This document shows positions 54,660 to 64,000 of a stretch of 64,000 nt of DNA, piece after piece. Every line of letters begins with the position of its first letter. Position 1 is the stretch's first letter. The DNA comes from Rapana venosa. Lineage: Eukaryota > Mollusca > Gastropoda > Neogastropoda > Muricidae. The DNA lies in assembly GCA_028751875.1 (NCBI GenBank), contig CM054144.1, positions 14,189,209-14,253,208 of the forward strand, in the 5' to 3' direction. Below the pieces are notes generated by a model, which was not told the origin of the DNA, made no database searches, and was given only the letters and a program-made list of their open reading frames with translations. The translations under genes and the position numbers were made by a program.

Positions 54660-55706
54660 AACAAAATCCGTGCCAGAAACAACACCATCATTGGCACATG
54701 GAATGTACGGACACTAAGAGCTGCAGGCAAAGTGGAAGAACTGACACATGAGATGTTCCAGATATCAATGGCACATCCTTGTGCTCTGCGAAGTCAGGTG
54801 GAAAAACATGGGAGAAACAACGACCCAGGAAGACCACAAATTATACTACAGTGGAAAACAGGATAAACATGAACACGGCGTGGGGTTTCTCGTTCACAAA
54901 GACATCGTGAACACCGTCATGAGCTGTCAGCCTGTGTCCAGCAGACTTATTACCATCCGCCTGAGAGCAACCCCCTTTAACATAACTGTAGTACAGGCAT
55001 ACACCCCTACATCAGACTGCACAGATGAAGCCATAGAAGAATTTTATGACCAGCTACAAGAGGTTCTGAATCAAACTCCCAAGAAAGACATCCTCGTTGT
55101 GCAAGGTGACTGGAACGCCAAGGTAGGAGAAGATGCATGGAAAGATTGGGAGGGCGTTTGTGGGCCACATTGTAATAACCAATCAAATGAAAGAGGCTTG
55201 AGACTCCTGGAGTTTGCCAGTAAACAACCACCTCCAGCTAGTGAATACACTTGGCCCACACAAGAAATCCAGAAAAATGGACATGGCATAGCCCAAATGG
55301 AGAACACCACAACCAAATAGATTACATCATGGTGAAAAGACGGTTTCAGTCTAGCTTTAACATCGCACAGACACGAAGTTTTCCAGGAGCAGACATACGG
55401 AGTGATCATGATCTTGTGATGATGACTTTCCGACTACGTCTAAAGACAATCCACAAGCGGAACAACATCAAGATCAAATTTGACCTCGAGAATCTGAAGG
55501 ACCCAGAGGTATTAGAAATTTTTCAAGCAAGGATAGGTGGAAAGTTTGCAGCACTCACTGTGATAGACTCAGACATAGATACACTGACGAATAGTTTCAA
55601 TGCAGCAGTGACTGAAACAGCAAGTGAGCTTCTTGGCAAACACCGACCAGTCAAAAAAACCATGGTCACACCTAACATCCTACAACTATGCGACAAGCGT
55701 AGATAG
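54660..55706 (+). pseudogene. RTE-like apurinic endonuclease domain
   Basis: Frames in order: NTIIGTWNVRTLRAAGKVEE (first catalytic Asn) to 54,750; after a shift HILVLCEVRWKN (catalytic Glu) to ASEYTWP, including SRLITIRLRATPFNITVVQA and VVQGDWNAKVGED (55,097-55,135; Asp and Asn of the active site); after another shift NGEHHNQIDYIMVKRRF, FPGADIRSDHDLVMMTF (Asp-His end block) and ELLGKHRPVKKT, with a stop at 55,704. All catalytic blocks of the EEP endonuclease fold are visible. It would nick the target to prime reverse transcription. Confidence 0.93.
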
Positions 55707-56017
55707 TTGAGAGAAAAGAAAAATGAAACACAAGAAAGAGCAGAACAATATAGGGCAGTCAACAAAGAATCAGGAAGTCCATGATAGAGGCAAAAGAGAA
55801 ATGGATCGGTGAACAGTGCCAAGACATTGAAGAGAACATCAAGAAAAACAATAGCAAGAAAGCATATCAGCTGGTGAAAGACCTGACTAGCACAAATCAG
55901 GGAAAAGGTTTAACAATCCAAGACAAAAATGGGAGTGTCTCACTGACGACCAGGATATTCTGAACAGATGGGCAGAATACTGCTCCGACCTGTATAACTA
56001 TAGAACCGCAGGAAGCC
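55707..56017 (+). pseudogene. LINE linker with internal deletion
   Basis: EAKEKWIGEQCQDIEENIKK and KKAYQLVKDLTS are followed by LYNYRTAGSHD, and then the sequence jumps to the RT fingers. Compared with the 30-kb copy, about 50 residues (the equivalent of EEVEAAIKSLKNGKAAGIDN and its neighbours) are missing. Confidence 0.85.
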
Positions 56018-56911
56018 ATGATCAGCGCCCTACTAAGAATCTGCAACAAGATCTGGCAGACAGGAAAATGGCCAACACCATGGACACAGTCACTCATCAT
56101 CACCATCCCCAAGAAAGGAAATCTACAACAATGCCATAATTACCGCACAATCAGCCTCATATGCCACCCAAGCAAGGTCATGCTGCAGATAATATTGAAT
56201 AGACTGAAGCCACAAGCAGAGACCATCATTGCTGAGGAACAAGCAGGTTTCAGAGCAGGGCGCAGCACAACGAACAGATATTCAACCTCAGAATACTATG
56301 TGAGCGGTACCTTCAACATCAACAAGACCTTTACCACGTATTTATCGATTTTAAGAAGGCATTTGACAGGGTGTGGCATGCAGCTTTGTGGGCAACCATG
56401 AATTTGTACAGCATCAATGCAAACCTGATCACAGTCATCAAACAGCTGTACAGCGAGGCCACCAGTGCAGTGTACTAACAACAACAACATTGGAGAATGG
56501 TTTCGAACAACAGTTGGAGTAAGGCAGGGCTGTCTACTCTCACCCACTCTTTTCAACATCTTCCTTGAGAGAATCATGGCTGATGCACTGGAACATCATG
56601 AAGGATCAGTCAGCATTGGTGGCAGAACGATCACAAACCTCCGCTTCGCAGATGACATTGATGGAATAGCAGGATCAGAAAAAGAGCTTGCCAGCCTAAC
56701 AGAACACTTGAATAAGGCCTCCAAAACATACGGCATGGAAATCAGTGCAGAGAAGACCAAACTGATGACTAATAACACCAACGGCATTAGCACTGATATC
56801 AGGGTTAATGACCAGAAGCTGGAAACAGTTCAAAGCTTCAAGTACCTGGGGCCATTGTATCAGACCAGGGATCCAAGCCAGAGTAGTATGCAGGACTTGC
56901 ACAGACAATAA
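56018..56911 (+). pseudogene. RTE-like reverse transcriptase domain, frameshifted
   Basis: First frame: NKIWQTGKWPTPWTQSLI, PKKGNLQQCHNYRTISLI, EEQAGFRAGRSTTN. Motif A FIDFKKAFDRVWHA (56,341-56,382) is in another frame. The third frame (from 56,465) has GEWFRTTVGVRQGCLLSPTL, the catalytic FADDIDG (56,644-56,664), TYGMEISAEKTKLMTNN and SFKYLG. Catalytic residues are kept, but at least two frameshifts separate motif A from motif C. Confidence 0.93.
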
Positions 56912-57445
56912 CAGCTTTGTCAAAACTAAACACCATCTGGAGAGATAAAAAATATCTCACTTATCTCCAAGATCAGACTAATGCGCTCCCTTGTCATATC
57001 ATATTTCAGTATGCCTGTGAATCATGGACCATGACTGCAGATTTGGAGAGAAGAGTACAGGCGGTGGAGATGAGATGCTTTCGGAGACTCCTTGGCATCT
57101 CCTACAAAGACCACATAAGCAACGAAAGCGTGCATAACAGAATCCAGCAAACCATTGGACCCTATGAGAACCTTCTAACGATCGTGGAAAACGTAAACTT
57201 AAATGGTATGGGCATGTCACAAGATCCAAAGGACTTGCAAAGACAGTTCTACAAGGCACTGTCAGGGAGGAAGAAGAAGAGGCAGACCAAGGAAGAGCTG
57301 GGAGGATAACATCAGCGAATGGACAGGCCTAGAACTCAACAAAACCCTGAGAAAGGCAGAACAGAGAGAAGAATGGAGGGAACTGGTTGCTGAGTCTTTG
57401 AGGGTGCCCCCACGGTCGTCAGACTACGGGACAGATAGATAGATA
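56912..57445 (+). pseudogene. RTE-like LINE C-terminal region
   Basis: SKLNTIWRDKK, YACESWTMTADLERRVQAVE, FRRLLGISYKDHISN, then in the next frame GRRRGRPRKSWEDNISEWTG and REEWRELVAESL, ending at a stop just before the GATA tail. It aligns block for block with 30,227-30,757. Confidence 0.9.
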
Positions 57446-57452
57446 GATAGAT

Positions 57453-57650
57453 GTATTCTTTTGCTGCCTCGCTGATGCTATCTTTCATCATCTACCATTT
57501 TTCCTCTGTAGTGGTGAGTTGATCTAGGCCATCGAATTTTTTTCCAATTTTGATCTTGTATTTTTTTTTGATTTCTTTCGTCAATTTGTAGCATGTTCAT
57601 TTGCATTTTGGTGTTCTTTTGCTTTTGACACTTTTTCATTTTAGTCGCTT
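57453..57650 (-). mobile_element. 5' remainder of the interrupted LINE
   Basis: Beyond the second copy of TATTCTTTT, the minus strand continues with SISEAAKEYI, KIGKKFDGLDQLTTTEEKW and KEIKKKYKI-like linker sequence, as expected directly upstream of 54,401. Similarity stops near 57,650, so the older element is 5' truncated and has no endonuclease. Confidence 0.8.
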
Positions 57651-58754
57651 TGTCCCGAAAACGGGGAATGATACTTCCACAGTCTCACCGGCAGGACTTA
57701 CAAGATGTTATAGGATTAGGGAAGCGTTTCTTGAATCAGGTTTAATCTTTTTGATTCCGGGTTCTGTCGCCGGGGCTTTTCCACGCCCAGCATCTTCGGG
57801 AATGGTTTTCAAACCATTTTCATGACAGCCACTTTTGTTCCTTGAAACCATTCCCGGAGCCCCTCCTCTTTCGTTTCTCCCCTTTTCCAAATGGGCCAAC
57901 GTGGTTTCATCTTTCCTTTTTTCCTACCTTTGAATTGAGGTCACCCTTTATATTCTAAATATTTTGAGACTAGTTGCTTCATTCCCTTTTTCATATTTCA
58001 TAAACCCCCAAATTTCTGCGTCAACCTATCAGCGTTGGTGCATTAATTGTATTTTCCCAATTCAAAGGGTGTACCCTTAATTTTTACATCAGACCTTCTT
58101 TACGTCCAAAAACCCTTTGATGGTTTTTGGGGTTTTCTTGATCTAGAATCATGCCAACTCCTTTCTGGTGTTGATCTCCTCCTATAAAGAAGGGTGAGTT
58201 GTCGGATGTTATGCAGCCTCTCCTTTCCATCTCACTTCTGAAAGCCCCCCCCCCCCAAAAAGTAAAAATTGAGGTTCATTCTTTCCTTTCCGTTTGAGAT
58301 AACTTCTCAGAAGGGGTACATGAACGAAAACGGACATGCTAAAAAGGGAAAAGGAAAATCTCAAACGGAAATGGAAAGAATGTACCCAATATCAAGTATA
58401 CAAAAAAAAAATGATATACGGCAATAATAAAAAAATTGCATCACCCATTTCTTAAAAATTTCATCACAAATAAATTCAGTTCGTCAAATCGACAATGTTT
58501 TAAATGTAATATTTTCAAATAAGGACCATTTCTAAAAGTTATTTACTTCTTCTGGGTTGCATGAAAAAAAAATCGATAAATTATGTCTATCATAGATATT
58601 TTTGTTTAATAGCACGTGCGGAAGTCTCTTCGCACTTTTAAAAAACGTATTTCTCAAATCTCATAGATGGGACAATTTAAAAAAAAAAGTTTCTTTATTC
58701 CTATTTGGTCTTTTCAAAAAGGGAAAATGCTTTTCTTCATTTGAACTACTAAAA
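57651..58754. other. Unique sequence with two short inverted repeats
   Basis: No gene is visible. CGGGAATGGTTTTC at 57,797-57,810 faces TTGAAACCATTCCCGG at 57,842-57,857. A longer hairpin is at 58,273-58,386. C runs lie near 58,237-58,254. From 58,390 to 58,750 it is AT-rich and featureless. Confidence 0.6.
58273..58386. repeat. Inverted repeat / hairpin, about 28-base arms
   Basis: GGTTCATTCTTTCCTTTCCG then TTTGAGAT (58,273-58,300) pairs with ATCTCAAACGGAAATGGAAA then GAATGTACC (58,358-58,386) with only two or three mismatches. The loop is 57 bases. It could be a small transposon core or a hairpin RNA. Confidence 0.8.
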
Positions 58755-59162
58755 AAAGAGAGAGAGAGAGAGAGAGGAAAAAGGGGAGAGAGAGAGAGAG
58801 GAGAGAAGGGAAGAGAGAGAGAGAGAGTGGAGAAGAGAGAGAGAGGGGGGAGAAAAGATAAATAGAGACAGAGGTTGGAGAAGAAGAGAGAGGGTGGAGA
58901 AAAGAGAGAGAGAGAAGAGGGTGGAGAAGAAGTGAGAGGTATAGAAGAGAGAGGGGGGGGAGAGAAGGGGGGGTGGAGAAGAGAGGGAGAGGGTAGACAA
59001 GAGAGAGATGGGGGGTGGAAAGGAGAGAGAGAGGTGGAGAAGAGAGAGAAGGGCATAGAGAAGAGAGAGAGAGAGGGTGGAGATGGATAGATAGAGAGAG
59101 AGGGTGGAGAAAAGAGAGCGAGTGCGAGAGAGGATGAAGAAGAGAGTGATAAAGAGAGAGGG

Positions 59163-59205
<43 letters not shown>

Positions 59206-59485
59206 AAGAGAGAGAGAGACTGAGGGTGAGAAGAGAGAGAAAATAGAGAGAGAGGATGGAGAAGAGAGAGAAAGGATGGAGAAGAGAGAGAGAGGGTGGA
59301 GAAGAGAGAGAGAGTGGAGAAGAGAGAGAGAGGGGGAGGGTGGAGAAGGGGGGGAAAGAGAGTTGGGTGAAAGAGAAAGAGAAAAGAGTGGAGAAGAGAG
59401 AGAGAGAGTGGAGAAGACAGAAAGAGAGAGAGTGTGTGTGTGTGGAGAAGAGAGATGGGAAGAGAGAGGGGGTGGAGAAGAAGAG

Positions 59486-59518
<33 letters not shown>

Positions 59519-59532
59519 GGGGGGTGGAGAAG
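58755..59532. repeat. Polypurine minisatellite
   Basis: GGTGGAGAAGAGAGAGAGAG units with GGGGGG and GTGTGTGTG interruptions. The 307- and 389-residue minus-strand frames are repeat translations. Confidence 0.95.
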
Positions 59533-59539
59533 ACAATGA

Positions 59540-59625
59540 CAATGACAATGAAAATTCTTTTATTTCGAGGATATGAATAAGCACTCATGTGCTTTTTTAC
59601 ATCCAGTCCCCCGCCCGTAGGGATA
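59540..59625 (-). mobile_element. SINE family 1, last 80 bases only
   Basis: The minus strand reads CTGGATGTAAAAAAGCACAT, GAGTGCTTATTCATATCCTC and GAAATAAAAGAA. A tract TTGTCATTGTCATTGTCTTC follows and may be the tail repeat. Confidence 0.85.
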
Positions 59626-60109
59626 CATCTTAATAATAACCCAACACATACAGTCTCACAGTAGAAACATGGGAATAACCCTTTCAAAGCAGCTCCCCAT
59701 CCCCAACAACTCCCCCTCCCCCCCCCCCCCCCCGAAAGCAAACTAAAAAAAGAAAACCCTAAAAACATCCCCCACCACCCCCCACCACCCACCCACCCCC
59801 CAAAAAAACCCAACCCACAACCAAAACAAACAAACAAAAGAGAAAGAAAAACCAAACCAACAAAAGAAGAAAAAAAGAGAAAAAGAAACAACAACAACAA
59901 AACCAAGAAGAATAACAACCAAACTTAATAAGTCATAAAGATAAACATCTACACTTTGTCAAATGGTAACTCCCTTTTTAACAACATAACAAAAAGATAT
60001 GAAATAGGCCCACCGTAAGACTTAAGTACAGAGGACAAGTCCAATAAAAATGAAACTATAAAAATAAATTCTTCATAAAGGATACACCAAACTATAAGCA
60101 AAACGATAA
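59626..60109. other. C-run and A-rich unique sequence
   Basis: A poly-C run at 59,717-59,733, a CCCACCACCC patch, then AAAC/AAAG-rich DNA. No gene. Confidence 0.6.
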
Positions 60110-61838
60110 AAGGTGAGGAGAGGAGAAGAGAGAGAGAGAAAGAGACAAGACAGAGACAAAGACAGAAAATGTTGTGTATTTAAAGATAATATCCAATTTA
60201 AATTCCAAAACAGTACACAATCACCATCAACATCAGAAGAGAGACAGAGAGTAAGAGAAGAGAGATGAAAGAGTGTAGAAAGAGAGAGAGGGTGGAAGAG
60301 AGATAGAGAGAGAGAGAGGAGATGGGGAAAGGAAGAGAGTGGGAAAGGAGTAGAGGGAGAGAGAGACCAGGTGGAGAGAGAAAGGGGAGTGGAGAAAGAA
60401 GAGAGAATGAGAGAGAGGGTTGGGGAAGAGAGAGAAGGTAGAGCAATAGAGAGAGAGAGACATGGAGAGATAGAGGGGTGGAAGAAAGAGAGACATAGAG
60501 AGAAGAGGGTGGAAGAAATGAGAGAGAGAGAGGGAGAGGGAGGAGAAATGAGAGAAATAGAGAGAGAGCGGGTTGAGAAGAGAGAGAGTAGAAGAGAGAG
60601 GGGGTGAGAGGAGAGATTAACATAGAAGAGAGTGGAGAAGAAGAGAGAGAGAGGAAAAGAGATGAGAGGGTATAGAGAAGAGAGGGGTGAGAGGGAGTGT
60701 GCAGTGGAGAAGAGAGGGGAGGTTGAGAAGATAAAAGAAGGGGGAAAAGAGGGAGAGAGAGGGTGGAGAAGAGAGAAAGAGAGAGAGGGGGGAAGAAGAG
60801 AGATAATAGAGAGAGAGAGGTGGAGAAGGAGAGATAGAGAAAGAGAGTGGGGAGAAGGAGAGATGAGGGAGAGAGGGTGGAGAAAAGAGAAAGTGAGAAG
60901 AGAATGGAGAAGAGAGGTAAGAGAGAGGGTTGAGAAGAAGAGGGGAGAGAGGAAGAAGAGAGAGACGGAGGGTGGAGAAGAGAGATAGATAGAGAGAGAG
61001 AGGATGGAGAAGAAGAAGAGAGAGGGTAGAAGAGAGAGTGGAAGAGAAGAAAGACAGTGAAGTGAGAAAGAGAGAGAGGGGAGAGAGAGGAGAGAGAAAG
61101 TAAAAGAGAGAGGGTGGAGAAGAGAGAGATGGAGAAGAAGATAGAGAGAGAGTTGTAGAAGAGAGAGGGTGGAGAAGAAAGACAGTGAGTGGAAAGAGAG
61201 AGAGGGGGAGAGAGGAGAGAAGAAAGTAAAAGAGAGAGGGTGGAGAAGAGAGAGAATGGAAGAAGAGATAGAGAGAGGGTGGAGAAGAGAGAGGGGAGAG
61301 AGAGGGGGGGGGGAGAAAGGAGAAAGGGTGGAGAAGAGAGAGACAGTAGAGGAGGAGAAGAGAGAGTGAAAGAGTGGAGAGGAAGAGAAAGGGTGGAGAA
61401 GAAGAGACAGAGGGAGGAAAAGAGAGACAGGGGGGTGGGGTGGAGAAGAGGAGAGAGAGTGGAGACAGTGAAGAGAGAGAGGGTAGAGAAGGGGGGGGGG
61501 GCGGGTAGAAGAAGCGAGAGACGAGGGGGTGGAAAGAAGAGAGCGAAAGAGTGGAGAAGAGAGAGGGGGGTTGAAAAGAGAGAGAGAGTGAGAGGAGAAG
61601 AGAGAGAGAGAGGGGGGGGGTGGAAAAGAGAGAAGAAAACGAGGGTGGAGACGAGAGAGTGGGTGGGGGGAGAAAAAGAGAGAGCGGGTGGAAAAGAGTG
61701 AGAGAGGGTGGATAAGAGAGAAAGAGGTGGAGAAGAGAAAGAGGGAGGGAGAGAGAGAGACACACACACACACAGAAGGGGGGAGAGATAGAGAGAGAGA
61801 GACAGAGGGAGATAGAGAAGAGAGAGTGAGAGAGCGTT
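60110..61838. repeat. Polypurine minisatellite, about 1.7 kb
   Basis: GAGAGAGGGTGGAGAAGAGA units as in the other blocks, with GGAGAAGGAGAGATGAG variants. A short non-repeat island (60,165-60,235) interrupts it. The minus-strand 609-, 566- and 411-residue frames are repeat translations. Confidence 0.95.
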
Positions 61839-61876
61839 ATGGTTGAAACCATTCAAGAAATTGCAGACTACACTCG

Positions 61877-61924
<48 letters not shown>

Positions 61925-61955
61925 ACACACACACCATACACACACACACATATGC
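61877..61955. repeat. (CA)n microsatellite
   Basis: About 25 CA units with small breaks, followed by CAACAACAAC-rich sequence to about 62,030. Confidence 0.95.
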
Positions 61956-62154
61956 ATGCGTACAAAACAACAACATCAAAACAACAACAATAAGAACACA
62001 CGAACAATAACAGCAAAACAACAACAACCACCTCTTTTAATTAGAGGATCTTCCCCACATCCTGTGTGCTAAATAATATAGAGAGATTTCACTTGAGTCT
62101 AATGATCCCATGAATGCTCCTCTTTATTAGTTCCCACTGCAGTGAAGATTCTCT

Positions 62155-62400
62155 CCCTTGTCTGTCTGCCTGTCTGTCTGTCTGTCTGTCTCTCTGTGTC
62201 TGTCTCTCTATGTGTCTGTCTACGCTCTGTCTGTTTGTCTGTTTGTCTGTTCGCCTGTCTATCTGTCTGTCTGTCTGTCTCTTACTGTGTGTGTGTCTCT
62301 CCCTGGATTTCTCTGTCTCTCTGTCTCCGTCTGTCTCTCGTTTCTTCTGTCTGTCCTCTCTCGTTCTGTCTGTCTGTCTCTCTGTGTCTCTATCTGAACC
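62155..62400. repeat. (CTGT)n/TCTCTG repeat
   Basis: CTGTCTGTCTGT blocks with CTCTGTGTCTGT variants; a C run follows at 62,399-62,410. CT and GT/GC runs continue to 62,545. Confidence 0.95.
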
Positions 62401-62480
62401 CCCCCCCCCTCCTCTGCCACCCCTTCCCCCTCTTCTCTTGTCTCTTATCTCTATTTCTGTCTGCGTGTTCTCTAGTCTGC

Positions 62481-62515
<35 letters not shown>

Positions 62516-62639
62516 TGCGTGCGTGCTCTGTGCGTGTGCGTGTGTGTGATTAAAAAATCACCCCATAATCTGTAAGAAAAAATACATACATGCACATTGA
62601 AAAGCAAAACCAGCATAAAATTAAACACAGGAGAAGTGA

Positions 62640-62685
62640 TAACATACACACACACACACACACAACCCACACACACACACACACA

Positions 62686-62725
<40 letters not shown>

Positions 62726-62745
62726 CACACACACACACAACACGA
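62640..62745. repeat. (CA)n microsatellite
   Basis: CA runs separated by single extra A or C bases. Confidence 0.95.
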
Positions 62746-62898
62746 CAATCCATTTAACGGAAGGCCAAGTCTAAATGCTTAGTTGATGCTATCCGAAGTT
62801 GACATTTCCGAAAGAAACGGATTCCTCTGAAAGATTTACAAGTGCAGCCACCCACATTACTGTGCATTTGGTTTAGAGGGTATCGAGGATTAAATCTA
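62746..62898. other. Unique spacer
   Basis: About 150 bases between CA arrays; no feature. Confidence 0.5.
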
Positions 62899-62899
62899 C

Positions 62900-62930
<31 letters not shown>

Positions 62931-62999
62931 AACACACACACACACACACATACATACACACACACGCACACATACACATACACACACACGCACGTGTGT

Positions 63000-63041
<42 letters not shown>

Positions 63042-63108
63042 TGGACGGACGGACAGACAGAGACAGAGAGATGGAGAGACATAGAAAAAAAACAGACAGA
63101 GAGAGACA
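62899..63108. repeat. (CA)n followed by (GACA)n
   Basis: CA to 62,997, then GACAGACAGACA to 63,062 with GGACGGAC variants. Confidence 0.95.
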
Positions 63109-63117
63109 TTATTTATT

Positions 63118-63330
63118 TATTCTTTTATCTTGAGGATTCTTTTCTTTTATATCGAGGATAATAGAATCAGCACTTATGGGCTTTTTCACATCCAGTCCCT
63201 GTATGTAACGGAATAAGCACTCATGTGCTGTGTTTTACATCCAGTCCCTGTGCGTATGCAGTTTTGAACTTTTGTCATCCCTTCCCATCTGCACACAATG
63301 ACCTATTTTTTTCCGAAAAGCGGAACACAG
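63118..63330 (-). mobile_element. SINE family 1, 3' end with an internal tandem duplication
   Basis: The minus strand reads GTTCCGCTTTTCGG, GTCATTGTGTGCAGATGGG, CATACGCACAGGGACTGG, ATGTAAAACACAGCACATGA, GTGCTTATTCCG, then a second ACAGGGACTGGATGTGAAAA, GTGCTGATTCTATTATCCTC. So the last 60 bases occur twice. The head side is replaced by a GA repeat. Confidence 0.88.
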
Positions 63331-63395
63331 AGAGAGAGAGAGAGAGTCATCTTTCCAACCAGCCCAACAGACAGACAGATGACAGACAAGGAGAC

Positions 63396-63486
<91 letters not shown>
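63331..63486. repeat. GA microsatellite
   Basis: GAGAGA with a GACAGACA island (63,366-63,400), then ACAGAACAGAACAG at its right end. Confidence 0.95.
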
Positions 63487-63488
<2 letters not shown>

Positions 63489-64000
63489 AGAACAGAACAG
63501 AACAGAATCTTCATCAAAATCAGCACACACACAAGTTCCCTGCCAAAGCATGCTTCTTTTTTATTTATGTTTTCTTTCTTTCCCTTGCTGTTTTTCCCTT
63601 CCTTTTTCTTTTTTCCTTCTTTTTTTTTTACTGAAGGGAGGGAAAGGGATCACAGTTCAAACTTGCAATGTGAATCATGAACATTTTTGGCCTTTGCTTT
63701 TTTTTAAAAAGTGTTCATCTCTGTCAACTACGCGCGAGAAGCCAAGGCGCGTTTGAATCTTGGTCATTTCAAACGAACAGCAGCTGCAGTACGGACTGGT
63801 CTGCGCTGCTGAGACAGTAGGCCCTACATGAAAGAAGGCCTCTGAAGACTTCAACACTTTGGTGAAGACCACAGAAGAAGCAGGAGAGACGCGGGGTTCG
63901 ACAAGTTTTCCTCCCAGCTGGTGACCTGGTTGTCAGCCTTTCCTCAGCAACACATGCGGACATGCAGGGGCCACATAGGAGCAAGACATCAACCTCCTGC
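63487..64000. other. Unique sequence, no gene proven
   Basis: A T-rich stretch (63,550-63,640) is followed by about 300 bases of balanced composition (63,700-64,000) that lack repeats. The minus-strand 71-codon frame at 63,769-63,984 and the plus-strand frames show no motif I recognise. It could be a host exon or UTR continuing beyond the window. Confidence 0.4.

Larger units (their letters stand above)
54402..57452 (+). mobile_element. RTE-like LINE, nearly full length, nested in another LINE
   Basis: A 3.05-kb element in the order endonuclease, linker, RT, C-terminal region, ending in CAGATAGATAGATAGATAGATG, a GATA-type tail as expected for RTE elements. The flanks TATTCTTTT (54,392-54,400) and TATTCTTTT (57,453-57,461) form a 9-bp target duplication and rejoin the minus-strand LINE. 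The reading frame has about six frameshifts and an internal deletion near 56,010, so it is inactive. About 300 bases of 5' leader precede the first endonuclease block. Same family as 30,210-32,732. Confidence 0.95.

Noticed and set aside
60073..62027. Very long open frames (up to 609 residues) on the minus strand
   Set aside because: They are Ser/Leu/Pro-rich readings of the polypurine minisatellite, open because the repeat lacks stop codons. No domain, start context or conservation.
63769..63984. Cys-rich 71-residue minus-strand frame at the window end
   Set aside because: Could be part of an exon, but neither strand shows a motif and the window ends here; not enough to call a gene.

Overview
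This is non-coding, repeat-saturated DNA from an animal nuclear genome. The apurinic-endonuclease/reverse-transcriptase LINEs, tRNA-derived SINEs, very abundant CA, GA and TACAC microsatellites, splice-like signals and absence of dense open frames exclude bacteria, plasmids and organelles. The LINE and SINE mix fits an invertebrate, most likely a lophotrochozoan such as a marine gastropod; that assignment is inference. No intact host gene was found. Every recognisable coding stretch belongs to a broken retrotransposon, and the long open frames in CT/GA or CA/GT tracts are artefacts of low complexity.

The layout is dominated by two duplications. (1) A direct repeat: 1-5,323 is identical, with no net indel, to 16,377-21,699 (offset 16,376); similarity then decays over about 200 bases. 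(2) A diverged inverted duplication: about 8,890-18,950 is found reverse-complemented at about 39,510-47,535. The arms flank a spacer of about 20.6 kb and differ by substitutions, indels and changes in tandem-repeat number. The right arm reads straight through the equivalent of the 16,376/16,377 junction, so that junction is old and 1-5,323 is the extra copy (real tandem duplication or assembly artefact).

Region by region: 1-5.3 kb, copy A. 5.5-8.9 kb, decayed SINE pieces and short repeats. 8.9-10.5 kb, a minisatellite of about 29 bp. 10.5-16.4 kb, left inverted arm with several minus-strand SINEs and one exon-like block (12,612-12,684). 16.4-21.7 kb, copy A'. 21.9-25.3 kb, a LINE RT scrap, three SINE families and TA/GT/GA microsatellites. 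26.6-28.0 kb, a CR1/L2-like LINE RT (+). 29.1-34.8 kb, a TACAC pentanucleotide satellite interrupted by an RTE-like LINE (minus) and an RNase H-bearing LINE tail (+). 35.4-39.4 kb, a CR1/L2-like RT fragment and an ORF1 with coiled-coil and SGNH-hydrolase features (both minus). 39.5-47.5 kb, right inverted arm, including a 24-copy 42-bp array born inside a SINE. 47.6-52.4 kb, a polypyrimidine/polypurine minisatellite that switches strand near 48.6 kb. 52.4-57.7 kb, an RTE-like LINE (minus) split by a second RTE-like LINE (+) with a 9-bp target duplication. 57.7-64 kb, more polypurine arrays, CA/CTGT/GACA repeats and SINE 3' ends.

There are no host pathways to connect. What the window shows is interplay among repeats: LINEs whose machinery would be expected to mobilise SINEs, SINEs that seed microsatellites and a minisatellite, and large duplications that rearrange them. 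All coordinates other than the perfect repeat and the quoted motifs are by-eye estimates, good to roughly 10-30 bases.
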